A DNA stretch of 64,000 bases from Cristatella mucedo (lineage: Eukaryota > Bryozoa > Phylactolaemata > Cristatellidae): the NCBI GenBank assembly GCA_009760855.2, contig WPIO01000009.1, positions 6,082,001 to 6,146,000 on the forward strand. The letters run 5' to 3'. The notes beneath the pieces were generated by a model, which saw only the letters and a program-made list of their open reading frames with translations, was not told the DNA's origin and did no database searches. Positions 33,355-44,100 of this stretch are shown piece after piece (positions within the stretch are counted from its first letter, which is position 1; each line of letters starts with the position of its first letter). A program made the position numbers and the translations under genes.

Positions 33355-33575
33355 CGCAGGATGAGGAGAAGGAGGGAAGGAGAAGGAGGAGCGGGAGAAG
33401 GATGAGAGGAGGGAAGGAGGAGCGGGAGAAGGATGACGAGGAGGAGGGAAGGATAAGGAGGAGCGGAGAAGGAGGAGGAGGAGGGAAGGAGAAGGAGGAG
33501 GGAAGGAGAAGGATGAGCAGGAGAAGGATGAGGAGGAGAAATGGGGAGGCGGTGAAAGAGGACAAGGAGGAGGTT
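33355..33575. repeat. GGA-rich imperfect purine tract
   Basis: GAAGGAGGAGCGGGAGAAGG-type units with GATGA interruptions. Ser/Leu/Pro-rich minus-strand readings are compositional. Confidence 0.85.
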
Positions 33576-33599
33576 CCTTGCCGGCAGTTTTTTTACGAC

Positions 33600-34150
33600 C
33601 CGGGTTAAACGACTAGTCACGTTGTAAATGTGGCTGTGTGTTTTGCTGAATATTCGTTTGTGGTTCCGTTTGTGTATTGTGTCGCTACGAGGCTGTTAGC
33701 ATACAGTTCATTCTCGCTACAGTAAAGATGTGCAGCGAAAGTCGCACGGACGTGCTAGTCAATACACTCACTTCCAGTTCACGAAAAGAGCTTAACTGTT
33801 GAACGAGCTTGAGGATGCCGGAACGCATGATAATAGTAATCGTTTATCTGCGTGCACAAATTGTGCAGTTCTGAATGGAATATACAAGCTTGGTCCAGCA
33901 TGGCGATGGGCCCGCACGAGCCGTTGCCATTAGCGGTACGGTGCTTGAACAGTTCGTCTTGCACTTAAAGTCTTACTATCGGCATTTTCCCCAACATTAT
34001 CGCGTGCGATAACATGCTATCAAATTAACAATAAAGATGTGCGACGTGGTTATTTTTTAGATGTCAGCATTTGCTGCGGGAGGCTATCGCTGACCTGACG
34101 CAGGTCTGCCCAAATAATTAAGACAAATATCGGCTCTGCCAGAATATCTC
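33600..34150. other. Intergenic, nothing recognised
   Basis: No gene or repeat supported. Confidence 0.3.
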
Positions 34151-34705
34151 CTGTTGAATCTGCACGAAATCTAGGTGCTACCGACCTGTGCAATCAGGCG
34201 CTTACAGTTGGGGCAAAACTCTGAAGCTAGATTTATTGCCATGAGCCTCGCGGTTGGCACATCACATCAGTTCTGCTTGACTGGCACTGGCTCTCAATCT
34301 AGCAGCGACTCATCGACTTTAAGGTTCGGTCACTCACTTACTTTTAGGTCCCTTCATTCTCTGGCTCCAGCCTACCTATCAGGACCACTCTCTCACTAGG
34401 CGATAAATCGTACAACCCGCTGTTCTGCCTCGACTCGTTTAGCCACACTTCGTACGAACATCAAAGTAATTCATTTTTAGACTGTGCCTTAAGTTCCTAC
34501 GATCTCAAAGCGTGGAACTCACTGCCTACGCACGTCACAACGTCCCCTGACATGAAGACATTTGAAAAGAAGCTTAAAAGGCACCTACTTATTACAGCAT
34601 TTGGCGAGTCTTTACGATTTGTTCTTCATGTACATGCACCTGCTTACACTATGCCTGCTGCTTCCGGATGTTACCACCAATCATTCGGTAATGTTTTCTA
34701 TACAG
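34151..34705 (+). mobile_element. LINE-A relative, degenerate, cut by the next insertion
   Basis: Post-RT block (CAIRRLQLGQNSEARF, TFRSLHSLAPAYLSGPLS) and part of the 3' UTR, more diverged than other copies and similar to 58468-58895. It stops where an opposite-strand LINE-A tail begins. Confidence 0.75.
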
Positions 34706-34942
34706 CATAATAATAATAATAATAATACACTTGATAAAGCACCCTCAGAGAACTCAATCTCTTTCTATGCGCTTCACATTTGCTGCAAACGGAAGCACGA
34801 TTGAATAGTGAGTAATATCATGCTTGATAAACATGAATAACAGGGTTAGGGGTGACATGCACAGGGTCAGCATGCAAATATGGTTAGTGGCAGCATGCAC
34901 AGTGTCAGCACGCATTAGCACATGAAGGACGAATCACAGGGA
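34706..34942 (-). mobile_element. LINE-A 3' end, truncated
   Basis: Reversed ATT tail, hairpin and 3' UTR ending at the AATCACAGGGAC boundary where a second tail starts. Confidence 0.85.
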
Positions 34943-36680
34943 CAATAATAATAATAATAATAATAATAATATTGCACTTGATAAAGCGCCCTCAGAGAAC
35001 TTAATCTCTTTCTAGGCACTTTACATTTGCTGCAAAGTGATACGCAACAGAATAGTAAGTAAAATCATGCTTGAAAAACAAACAAAATGAATAACATGGT
35101 TAGGGGTTACATGCACTGGGTCAGCATGCAAATGTGGTTAGTGGCAGCATGAACAGTGTCAGCACGCATAAGCACATCGAGGACGAATCACAAGGACCCA
35201 CTAAATGCTGTCCTAAATAGGTATGTTTTTAAGTTTCTTTTAAATGTGGTCAGGTCAGGGGATGTTCTGATGCAGGTCGGGAGGGAGTTCCAGGCTGTGG
35301 GAGCATACGAGCTAAATGCACGGTCTCCAAAGGATTTAAGGTTTGTACGAGGTATTTCTAGACTGTTGGATTCCGAAAAGCGAGTGGTACGATGCTTTGC
35401 CTGATGGGGTAGTATATCTGAAAGATAGGCTGGAGCCATAGAATGAAGAGACCTAAAAGTGAGTGACAAAACCTTGAAGTCAATCCGTTGCTTGACTGGT
35501 AACCAGTGCAGGTCGGCGAGAAGTGGAGTAATGTGGCAACTGCGACGCTCACGACAGACAAGCCTAGCTGCAGAGTTTTTGCACCAGCTGCAATCGCCTG
35601 ATCGCACATGCTGGTAGGCCAGTAAGCAGTGAGTTGCAGAAGTCGAGACGAGATGTCATGAATGCATGGACCAACTTGGACGTGGTATCCTTATCTAAAC
35701 AAGCCCTAATTTTAGCAATGTTATGAAGCTGAAAATAGGCTGATTTGACTGTGGAGCTGATGTGATCGTCTAACGAGAGGTCGCTTTGGAATATGACACC
35801 TAGATTTCGAGCTGATGCAACTGGAGATATGCTGGCAGAGCCAATTTTGAAAGTCAGCCTTTCCAATTTCTGAATAACACTAGGTTTGCCCATAACTAGT
35901 AAGTTAGTTTTATCATCGTTTAGTTTTAGAAAATTTGCTGCCATCCATGATCGGATGTCATCAATGCATGCAGCAAGTGAGTTGAGAGAATTTGAAGTGC
36001 TCGAAGGCTGGGAGGGATCAAAGCAAAGGTACAACTGAGTGTCATCCGCATAGAAGTGAAAGCCTAGATTGTGCTTGGCAATCACATCAGCGAGAGGGAG
36101 AGTATAAACGGTGAAAAGGACAGGACCTAGCACAGAGCCCTGAGGTACTCCATATTTTAGAGGTACTTCAGATGATCTTTGTCCATTCACGTCAACACTC
36201 TGGAGTCTCCCACTGAGATAGGACCTGAACCACTGCAGAGCAGTGCCAGTGATGCCCAGGCGAGATGAGAGGCGCTCTAGAAGTACTTTGTGATCGATGG
36301 TATCAAAAGCTGCCAAAGATCGAGCAAAACAAGCAGAGACACTCTACCCATGTCTGCATTCCTAAGTAGGTCGTTGTATACCCGAAGCAATGCTGACTCT
36401 GTGGAGTGATTAGCTCGAAAGCCAGACTGGAACTTACTAGCAAGGTGTGAGGTTTCTATATACGAGTTCAGCTGGTCTGCCACGACCCGTTCCAGTGTCT
36501 TTGATAGGAATGGTAGAAGGGAGACTGGGCGGTAGTTGCTTAAGTTCTCTTGGTCTAGTGTAGCTTTCTTGAGAAGTGGCCTGACTACAGCTTTTTTGAA
36601 AGGTGCTGGGACCTGACCTGAGGCTAATGACATATTAATGATGTTGGTTATGCATGGCAGCAGCAGGTCAATGCAACGTA
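34943..36680 (-). mobile_element. LINE-A, longest copy, with reverse transcriptase
   Basis: L2/CR1-like non-LTR retrotransposon, 1.74 kb, 5'-truncated and lacking its endonuclease. Minus-strand order: [20 protein letters not shown], then [12 protein letters not shown] (RT motif A), [14 protein letters not shown] (motif B), [13 protein letters not shown] (catalytic YADD), HWLPVKQRIDFKVLSLTFRS, 3' UTR, hairpin and ATT tail. At least two frame breaks: one just before the DTIDH motif and one near 35600. Dead copy. Confidence 0.92.
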
Positions 36681-37019
36681 GGGACCCACTAAATGCTGTC
36701 CTAAATAGTTGTTTTTAATTTCCTTTTAAATGTGGTCAAGTCATGGGATGTCGTGACGGAAGCCGGGAGGCAGTTCCAGGCTTTGGGAGCATACGAACTA
36801 AATGCATGGTCTCCAAAGGATTTGAGGTTTGTACGAGGTGCTGGTAAACTGTTGGGTTCCGAAAATCGGGTGGTACGATGCTTGGCCTTGTGGGGGAGTA
36901 GATCTGAGAGACAGGCTGGAGCCAAAGAATGAAGTGACCTAAATGTGAGCGACAAAACCTTGAAGTCGATCCGTTGCTTGACTGGTAGCCAGTGCAGGTC
37001 GGCGAGAAGTGGTATGATG
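36681..37019 (-). mobile_element. LINE-A internal piece
   Basis: Matches the C-terminal coding and start of the 3' UTR (TFRSLHSLAPACLSDLLPHK, then ALAPRTNLKSFGDHAFSSYA-type sequence). Has neither a tail nor a 5' part. Confidence 0.85.
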
Positions 37020-37092
37020 TAGCATCTGTAAAGTGCCTAGAAAGAGATACAGTTCTCTAATGGCGCTATACAAATATATTATTATTATTATG
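37020..37092 (+). mobile_element. LINE-A tail on the opposite strand
   Basis: GCATCTGTAAAGTGCCTAG, AAAGAGATACAGTTCTC, then an ATT tail. Probably the end of a different copy joined here. Confidence 0.8.
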
Positions 37093-37485
37093 CCTAGCTG
37101 AGCTGCTGCCCCTGTTTCAGCCTCCTGGTGCCCCATGTCCTTAAAGGCAATAAGTTGGCTGTTTATTATTCCGCTTAAAAACCGTTGGCGACAGACACTT
37201 TTTCTGTGCATATCCTAAGCTGTGGAACTCACTTCCACAATTCTTACGCAACGACAACTACTATTCTGCTGCCGACTATGGCACATCCTTTCCAGCCGTC
37301 CTGAGCTGCTACTTCCATGCGACTCGTTAGCTCAACTGCTTTCCTTACTCTGCTGTGCTTCTCACTTTCTGTGAGATTCTTGGCTACTTAGTGCGTACCG
37401 AAAGCCGAAAAGGGCTATACAAAGCTCTCCTGCTTAGCACCCTCTTAATCTTTGTGGCTTTGTGGAGTTACAGACGAAGTCTTTT
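37093..37485 (+). mobile_element. LINE-B 3' end
   Basis: Reads KLWNSLPQFLRNDNYYSAAD near 37210-37270 and ends with CTTTGTGGAGTTACAGACG, without the ACATT tail. Confidence 0.8.
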
Positions 37486-38125
37486 GATGAACTCATTTTT
37501 ATTGACTCTGGAATCATTGAGATTCACTATGTAGACGAAAGCTTTTTGGTAATGGAGATTTGCCATTTCCCAAATCTTTGGCAAATGTCTGAGCCCCTCT
37601 CCCAGAGCGTCCTCCCTAGTCGAACATCACGCGTTCGATCTATTCCTGCGAGCCATTCTTTTGCACTTCTGCGCACGGCCATTGGTGCGTGCGGCCGTCC
37701 CTCTTCAAGCTTCCACGGCTCCGTGGCCCGAAGCCATCTCCTGTTTGCCATCGCAGGCCAACTTTGAGGTTTGCTCTTCCCTGTGGACTCTAGTGCTGCC
37801 ACCTGTTGGTACTGCAGTTCACTCGCTGGACCGTGAGATCCGCCAGAAAGCTGCGAACGGCAACATTAGCAGTGGATATTGGACTGGGGCGGTCATTCCT
37901 TGGCGCTCTACCGTAGCTGTGGTTCATTGTCCATTCGTAAGCCTTCGGATATTCTTGCTTGTGGATATACTTATTCTTGACAGTCGACATCGCCCCAAAA
38001 TCTCTTCATTTTTTATTTAGAGGTGCTGTATATCCATCGGCATCGCATCCAAAGCAGCCCCACAACCCTCGTCTATATCAACCTGGTTTCTGTGCTACAC
38101 TCCTACCTGGTGCTATTAGACGGTA
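37486..38125. other. Intergenic, nothing recognised
   Basis: Open frames of about 100 codons on both strands without recognisable domains. Confidence 0.3.
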
Positions 38126-38895
38126 TTAATAATAACAACAATAATAATGCAATTGATAAAGCACCCCCAGAGAACTCAATCTTTTTCTAGGCACTTTAAA
38201 TTGTCTGCAAAGGAAACACGGTCAAATGGCGAAAGGATATATCATGCTCGATAAACAACATGAGTAGCATGGTTAGTGATGACATGCACAGGGTCAGCAT
38301 GCAACAAAGTCAGCACGCATAAGCACATCAAGGACGAATCACAGGGACCCTCTAAATGCTGTCCTAAATAGGTGCGTTTTTAATTTCTTTTTAAATGTGG
38401 TCAAGTCGTGGGATGTCGTGACGGAAGTCAGGAGTGAGCTCCAGGCTTTGGGGGCATGCGAACTAAATGCACAGTCTCCAAAGGATTTGAGGTTTGTACG
38501 AGGTATAGGCAAACAGTTAGTATCCCAAACAGTGGGTGGTACGATGGCACGGTCTCCACGAGGGATAGGTTAACAGTTAGATTCTGAAAAGCGGGTGGTA
38601 CGATACTCAGCCTGATGAGGCTATCTGATAGGTAGGCTGAAGTCAAAGAATGAAGGGACCTAAAAGTGAGCGACAAAACCTTGAAGTCTATCCGTTGCTT
38701 GACTGGGAGCCAATGCAGATTGGCGAGAAGTGGCGCGATGTGGCAACTGCGACGCTCACGACAGACAAGCCTAGCTGCAGAGTTTTGCATCAGGTGTAAT
38801 CGCCTGATTGCACATGCCGGTAGACCAGCAAGCAGTGAGTTACAGAAGTCAAGACGGGATGTCACATGTGCATGGACCAACTTAGATGTGGTATC

Positions 38896-39040
38896 CCGAG
38901 CTGGTTTGGTCCAGTGGTTAAGGTGCTCGCACCGACCAAGGTCTGGCTGAGGTCGTGGGTTCGAGCCCCCGAGGCATATGTGAATCGCCTGAATAAAGAT
39001 TAGGTTCTTTTCGGGCGCTATGCAAGTGAATTTTATTTTG
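38896..39040 (+). mobile_element. SINE-1 copy a
   Basis: tRNA-derived: A box TGGTCCAGTGG, B box GGTTCGAGCCC, then a 3' part with AAAGATTAGGTTCTTTTCGG, GCGCTATGCAAG and a T-rich end. Confidence 0.88.
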
Positions 39041-39190
39041 CCGAGCTGGTTTGGTCTAGCGGTTACGGTGCTCGCTCCGACCAAGGTCTGACTGAGGTCA
39101 TGGGCTCGAGGCATATGTGAAGCACCTGAATAGAGATCAAGTTCTCTTGGGGCGCTATATAAATGAATTATATATTAATTATATATATCC
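39041..39190 (+). mobile_element. SINE-1 copy b
   Basis: Same orientation, directly after copy a: GAGCTGGTTTGGTCTAGCGG, then TAGAGATCAAGTTCTCTTGG and GGCGCTATATAAATG. TATCC occurs at both outer edges of the pair, which looks like the target duplication. Confidence 0.88.
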
Positions 39191-39883
39191 CTTTCTAAAC
39201 AAGCTCGAACTTTAGCAATGTTATGTAGCTGAAAATAGGCATACTTGACTTCGGAGTTTATTTGGTCGTCTAATGAAAGGTCGCTTTGGAACAGACATCT
39301 AGATTTCGTGCAGATTCAACAGGAGACAGGCTGGCATGGCCGATTTTGAGCGTTAGCCTTTTCAATTTCTGAATTACACTTGGTTTGCCCATAACTAGTA
39401 AGTTAGTTTCATCATTTTTTTTTTAAATTGCTGCTATCCATGTGCGGATTTCATCAATACATGCAGCAAAGGAGTTGAGAGAATTTGACGTGCTGAAGGG
39501 CTGGGAGGGATCTAAAGCACAGGAACAACTGAGTGTCATCTGCATAGATGTGAAAGCCTAGATTGTGCTGGCAATCACATCGGCAAGAGGTAGAGTATAG
39601 ACCGTGAACATAATCGGACCTAGCATGGAGCCCTGAGTTAGCCCATATTTCAAAGTTATCCCGGATGATCTATTTCCGTTCACACCAATACTCTGGAGTC
39701 TTCCATTGAGGTAGTACCTGAACTATTGCAGAATAGTGCCAGTGATGCCCAGGCGAGATGAGAGGCGCTCAAAAGGACGATGGCCGATATTATCAAAAGC
39801 TGCCGAAAGATCTAGCAAAACAAGCCGAGATACTCTACCCATGTCTGCATTCCTAAGTAGTTCGTTGTACACCCGAAGCAGTG

Positions 39884-40837
39884 CAAGCCACCAGTTCTAA
39901 AAACCAGTCCAGTGCCGAATCCTTACTGCCGGGCCACCCGTGTGTAACTTGTGTTTATCACTTGGCTCACGTCAAACTTCTGACACCAAGATTCAAGTTT
40001 GCTGCTCTCTTAGAAGCGTCCATTTCGCCAGAGAATTCACCTCCATTTGCACATGGCTCTCAAGCCCGATCTCACTTGGCACCTTGCAGCGCATGTTAAG
40101 TGTCTAGAAAGAGATTAAGTTCTCTGAGAGCACTATACAAACGTACTATTAATAACATCCCTTTGACGCCAGCCTTTTTTTCCATCCCTTTGTGATCCTT
40201 TGAAATACATATGTACGTCGTACGGACTTTGCAACGCTGCAGAAGGCACTGGTGCGATTTATTGACCAGGTGCTTCGAGGGTTCACTTTTGCTTGTCGGC
40301 CGGTCGTGGCCATTTTTTAAGAGCGTTAGGGAAGCAGAGTACGATATCCACGTTTGCTTACTTGTCGAGCGTCTCCAGGCATATGGTACCGCATTGTACC
40401 CTGATGAGTGCACTCGTTTTTTGAGCTCACAGTTTTCGTTGGGTCACGTCGTCTCTGAGAACTGCACCACACCGAATCCTGGGCAAGTCGAAGCTGTTTG
40501 GGCTTTCAGTGCAATCAGCACTGCAGCCGGAGAAAGCCGAGAAAAAACTGTTGGGATGTATAATAAAGGAAAGGCTTCGAATAACCAGCTTCCCTCATAT
40601 TCTTAGGTATCTTCTCTGCCGGCTGCCCGCAGACCATGCCATGCATTTCACAGGGGAGTATTCCAAAGCAAACTCGGAGCCTTCGAATTAATAAAAGTAG
40701 AGCACGTCGCTAACTCAGTTCAACAAAACTGTATTGGACTTACCATATCAGCCAATATCAACAAAATTAAAAGTATTTCTAAAAATTCATTAACAACGAC
40801 AAAGAAGCTTACAGATGCAACTGCATGCAACCCTCGG
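39884..40837. other. Downstream of SIL1; one LINE-A type tail
   Basis: A plus-strand tail (TAGAAAGAGATTAAGTTCTC and on, 40105-40150) is the only recognised item. A 131-codon plus frame at 40211-40606 shows no domain. Confidence 0.4.
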
Positions 40838-41189
40838 TCACAGTTCCTCTTTTCTCGGAATAGCGTGGCTTGACTCTTCATCGCCAGCCATCACAGGGTA
40901 GGTGAACTCAAGGGCGACACTTCGTACGATATCCAATAAGTTACCAAAATACGAGTCCTCACTCGTACCAGACCGACTCTCGTCGGCGACCAGCTCTTCG
41001 TATTCACGGCCGAGCCGCTGCAAAAGTGCATCTATGGCCAGTGTGTCGAAGCGCACTCGGCAGGCGGGAAGTGAAGATTGTATGGCTAGCAGCACTTTCT
41101 CTCTGTGTCGATGATCGCTCACCGATGACAGCAGGCTGACAGCATTATCGCACCAGCCTGCATCTACGAGTTTCACTGAAAGTGGCAGT
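40838..41189 (-). CDS. SIL1: SIL1 exon 6 (C-terminus, KEEL)
   Basis: 352 nt including the stop, acceptor AATTGTAG. It reads through [20 protein letters not shown] and ends [11 protein letters not shown]. The human protein ends KELR at the matching place. Confidence 0.9.
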
Positions 41190-44100
41190 CTACAATTAAA
41201 TTCAAAATTAAAAGTAGCTGCTACACCGATTCATCATTTGGCAAAGTCAAACTGAAGGCCAAACGCAAGGGTGGCCGGCAGGAGGCAAACGACTCCGCTA
41301 ACCTATCGGTGGAGCGCTGCACCGAGCTGTCCCGTTCTTCAGTCAGCAGGTCGTCTATGAGCGAAACGACCTTGACCTCCAGCTTGCCGGTCGAGGATGC
41401 ACGCTCACTCCTCTTTAAGATGTTCATCAGCATGCCCAATCCGCCGTGGTCGACAAAGCTGCGCTGAGCAGCAGGAAATCGTCGCAGCAATGCGGCTAGC
41501 GCATACAGGGTGCTGCTGAGTACAGACTCCACGGCAGCTGCAGCCTGAGCACCGACATCGGCAGCTAAGCTACTGCTCTCTGACGCCTGCAGTGAGGTCA
41601 GAGTTCGAAGCAGCAAAAGGATTGCATCATGCTTGTACGAGATCACCTGCACCTTTGGGTTACTACAAAACCAAAGAAAGCGGCACATCGCACGTGATGG
41701 AATGACATTTTTTTTTAATAGTGACCGACCTGAGAGATATTTATCTCTACACAGGCATCAACGACCTCGGTCGGTAAAGGCATGCAACGTACCATTAGGC
41801 CAAACCAGGGCGTCTTTCACCAGATCAGTAACCATCAGTAACTATCAGTAACTGGTATTACCAGGCGGAACCATCCATTACCAAGCTAGCGAAGAAGTGC
41901 CTACTGCAACAGTTGTCTCGTCCTCACGTCTCCACCTCGGGCAGCATTCCAGAATAGGAACCAGGAATCCCATCAATCAGTCCGAGGACTGCAAGGCTGC
42001 ATTGTATTCGTGAGATAGTTGGACTGCCAGGAGCCAGACCAATCCAGGACCCTTCCCCAGTCGCCAGAATGGTGCGTTAAAACTAGCACCTGGACAGACT
42101 TACTGAGGACTAGCACAACCCTAACTGAACAATTGTGGCTGCCCCTTACAAACAAGAGGGAGTTGCTGAGCTGACAAAAACAACTTCTAAAGAGACTATA
42201 CAGGTCGATGGAAAAACGCGCACTGCTCCGAAAGATAACTGTGCTGAAACTTATTATTATACTGACGTCACGGCACCCCCTGATTTGACATAAAAAGAAG
42301 CTATACAACTTACATGTTCCTTAAAACATTCACTGCTTCCGTGTAAATTGCCCTCTGTATGCTGGCACTGTGCATGTTATTACACAACTAATTGCCAGGC
42401 TTCTTCAGCACATGTAAAGAACCTAGAAAGAGATCTTACAGGGTGCTATATAAATATCTCATTATTAGTATTGCTATTATTAAGGTATGTCCAAGCAGGA
42501 CAATCACTGTGGTGTGGGGACTCTAGATACAGGTTTCTCAAGAAAGTCTGATTACTAGCTCTCAGCACTTGCGTTTGTTACTATGATTCTTACAAATAAA
42601 AAATATTTGAGGTCAATTAAAATATTGCTCTTAAATATTTTTATAGAACAAATACGTACCCGAAACACAGCTGAACTTAAAACGTGTGAATTTGAGCAAC
42701 ATTAACTCATTTAACGGTGTGCTAAAGGCTGCACTTATGCATACATTGTACATTTGCTAATCCAGAATCAGGAACATTATTGGAGTTTCTGAAATGAATT
42801 GCCATATACACTCGAGACTGGAATTGGACCGGGATCACGTGCACTTCTATGGGATGGAAGTACAATCAGTACAATCAGGTTCAAAACGCTCAGGAACCAG
42901 GAGTCACGACCTCGAGTTAAGCAAAGGTAAGCTTACCTGTGCCAGGCAGCACCAAGCACTCGGGCAAGTGCAGAGAGCAATGTAGCATTGCCCATGCTGC
43001 TGATGTGATAATCGAGCGACCTGTTCATCAAATCTAGCAGCTCTGCTATACCGCCAACGTGGCTGAAGTAGACAGCATTGTCAATCTACAATTGAATTGT
43101 GGAATCGGCTGCAATAAAGTAAAGGCAAACTGATTTACCGGCTTCATTCAGATAGCGGCAAAAAAAGGATTGAACTGCTGCTGAAAGACTCGAATCCACG
43201 ACTCGGGTCGTGAAGAGAAAGCACCTTACCACTAGACAGAGATCCAGCAGGGCTTCCAAGAAGGTGCTGAGAAGCACAAATGGCTTCTGCCTAGAGCACA
43301 TGTAACACTCAGCGGGTTTCTGAGACGATGAAGCACCGAGTCAGCACGAAGAAAGAAGCACACAAAGAACAAATCACAAATAAAAAAAATATATTTCATT
43401 TGTATAGCACCCCAAGGGAACTTAATCTCTATTCAGGCCTTCACAAATGCCTCGGGGCTCGAGCCCACGACCTCAGCCAGACCTTAGTCGGGGCTAGCAT
43501 CTGGCAAATAAAAAAAAAAAATACTAGCCGATTTAACAGCCCCTTTTGTATAAAGCCTTTACGGCTATCACCAATGCTTGCAGCAGCGATAAAGGATCAT
43601 CCTCTGCAGGATTCGAACTCATGACCTCGGGACCGAGGTCGTGAAAAGCAACCAGCTTACCTAGTGAGCCATCTCTAACTACGATACAGAGGTGCATCTT
43701 TTGCTTCCTTTTGCTTCTTTGTCATCAACGAAATATACACAGATCCGAGTGACATTTATAGCATGACTAGGGCTTTAGAACACTAACAACAGAGCATAGC
43801 ATTTGTTGAACATTCAGCCGCAAGACTACATCAACTTGGTGACTGCTAATGCAAGCACGAGGGCAGATTCACCAGCAACCAGAATCACACGAAGAACGAA
43901 TGCAAGCAGGCACTCACCTGATGCAAATAGTACTCAAGGTCTTCCAGAATTGTCAACAGTCGGGTTTCGCCAACAGCTGGATCTCTGAACTCCTTTAGAA
44001 GATCGTTAATGATCTCTGCGTCGATCTTTACATTCAGATTGGCGGCTTCAAATTGTTCCTTGAGTGTATCTATGCTGCGGTACTTCTGCTTGACGGAATC

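Larger units (their letters stand above)
38126..39883 (-). mobile_element. LINE-A, interrupted by two SINE-1 copies
   Basis: From the reversed AAT-rich tail to the pre-RT region. Aligns along 34943-36650 with more decay. Sequence from 38896 to about 39190 is foreign (two SINE-1). The LINE resumes at TTTCTAAACAAGCTCG. Confidence 0.88.

Noticed and set aside
33228-33620. Ser/Leu/Pro-rich frame
   Set aside because: Compositional product of the GGA tract.
37462-38020. Pair of about 100-codon frames as a gene
   Set aside because: Both strands open to similar length, no motif, and the first begins inside a LINE-B 3' end.
38896-39190. tRNA genes
   Set aside because: A and B boxes are present, but the copies are SINEs with LINE-like tails, repeated across the window, without an intact cloverleaf.
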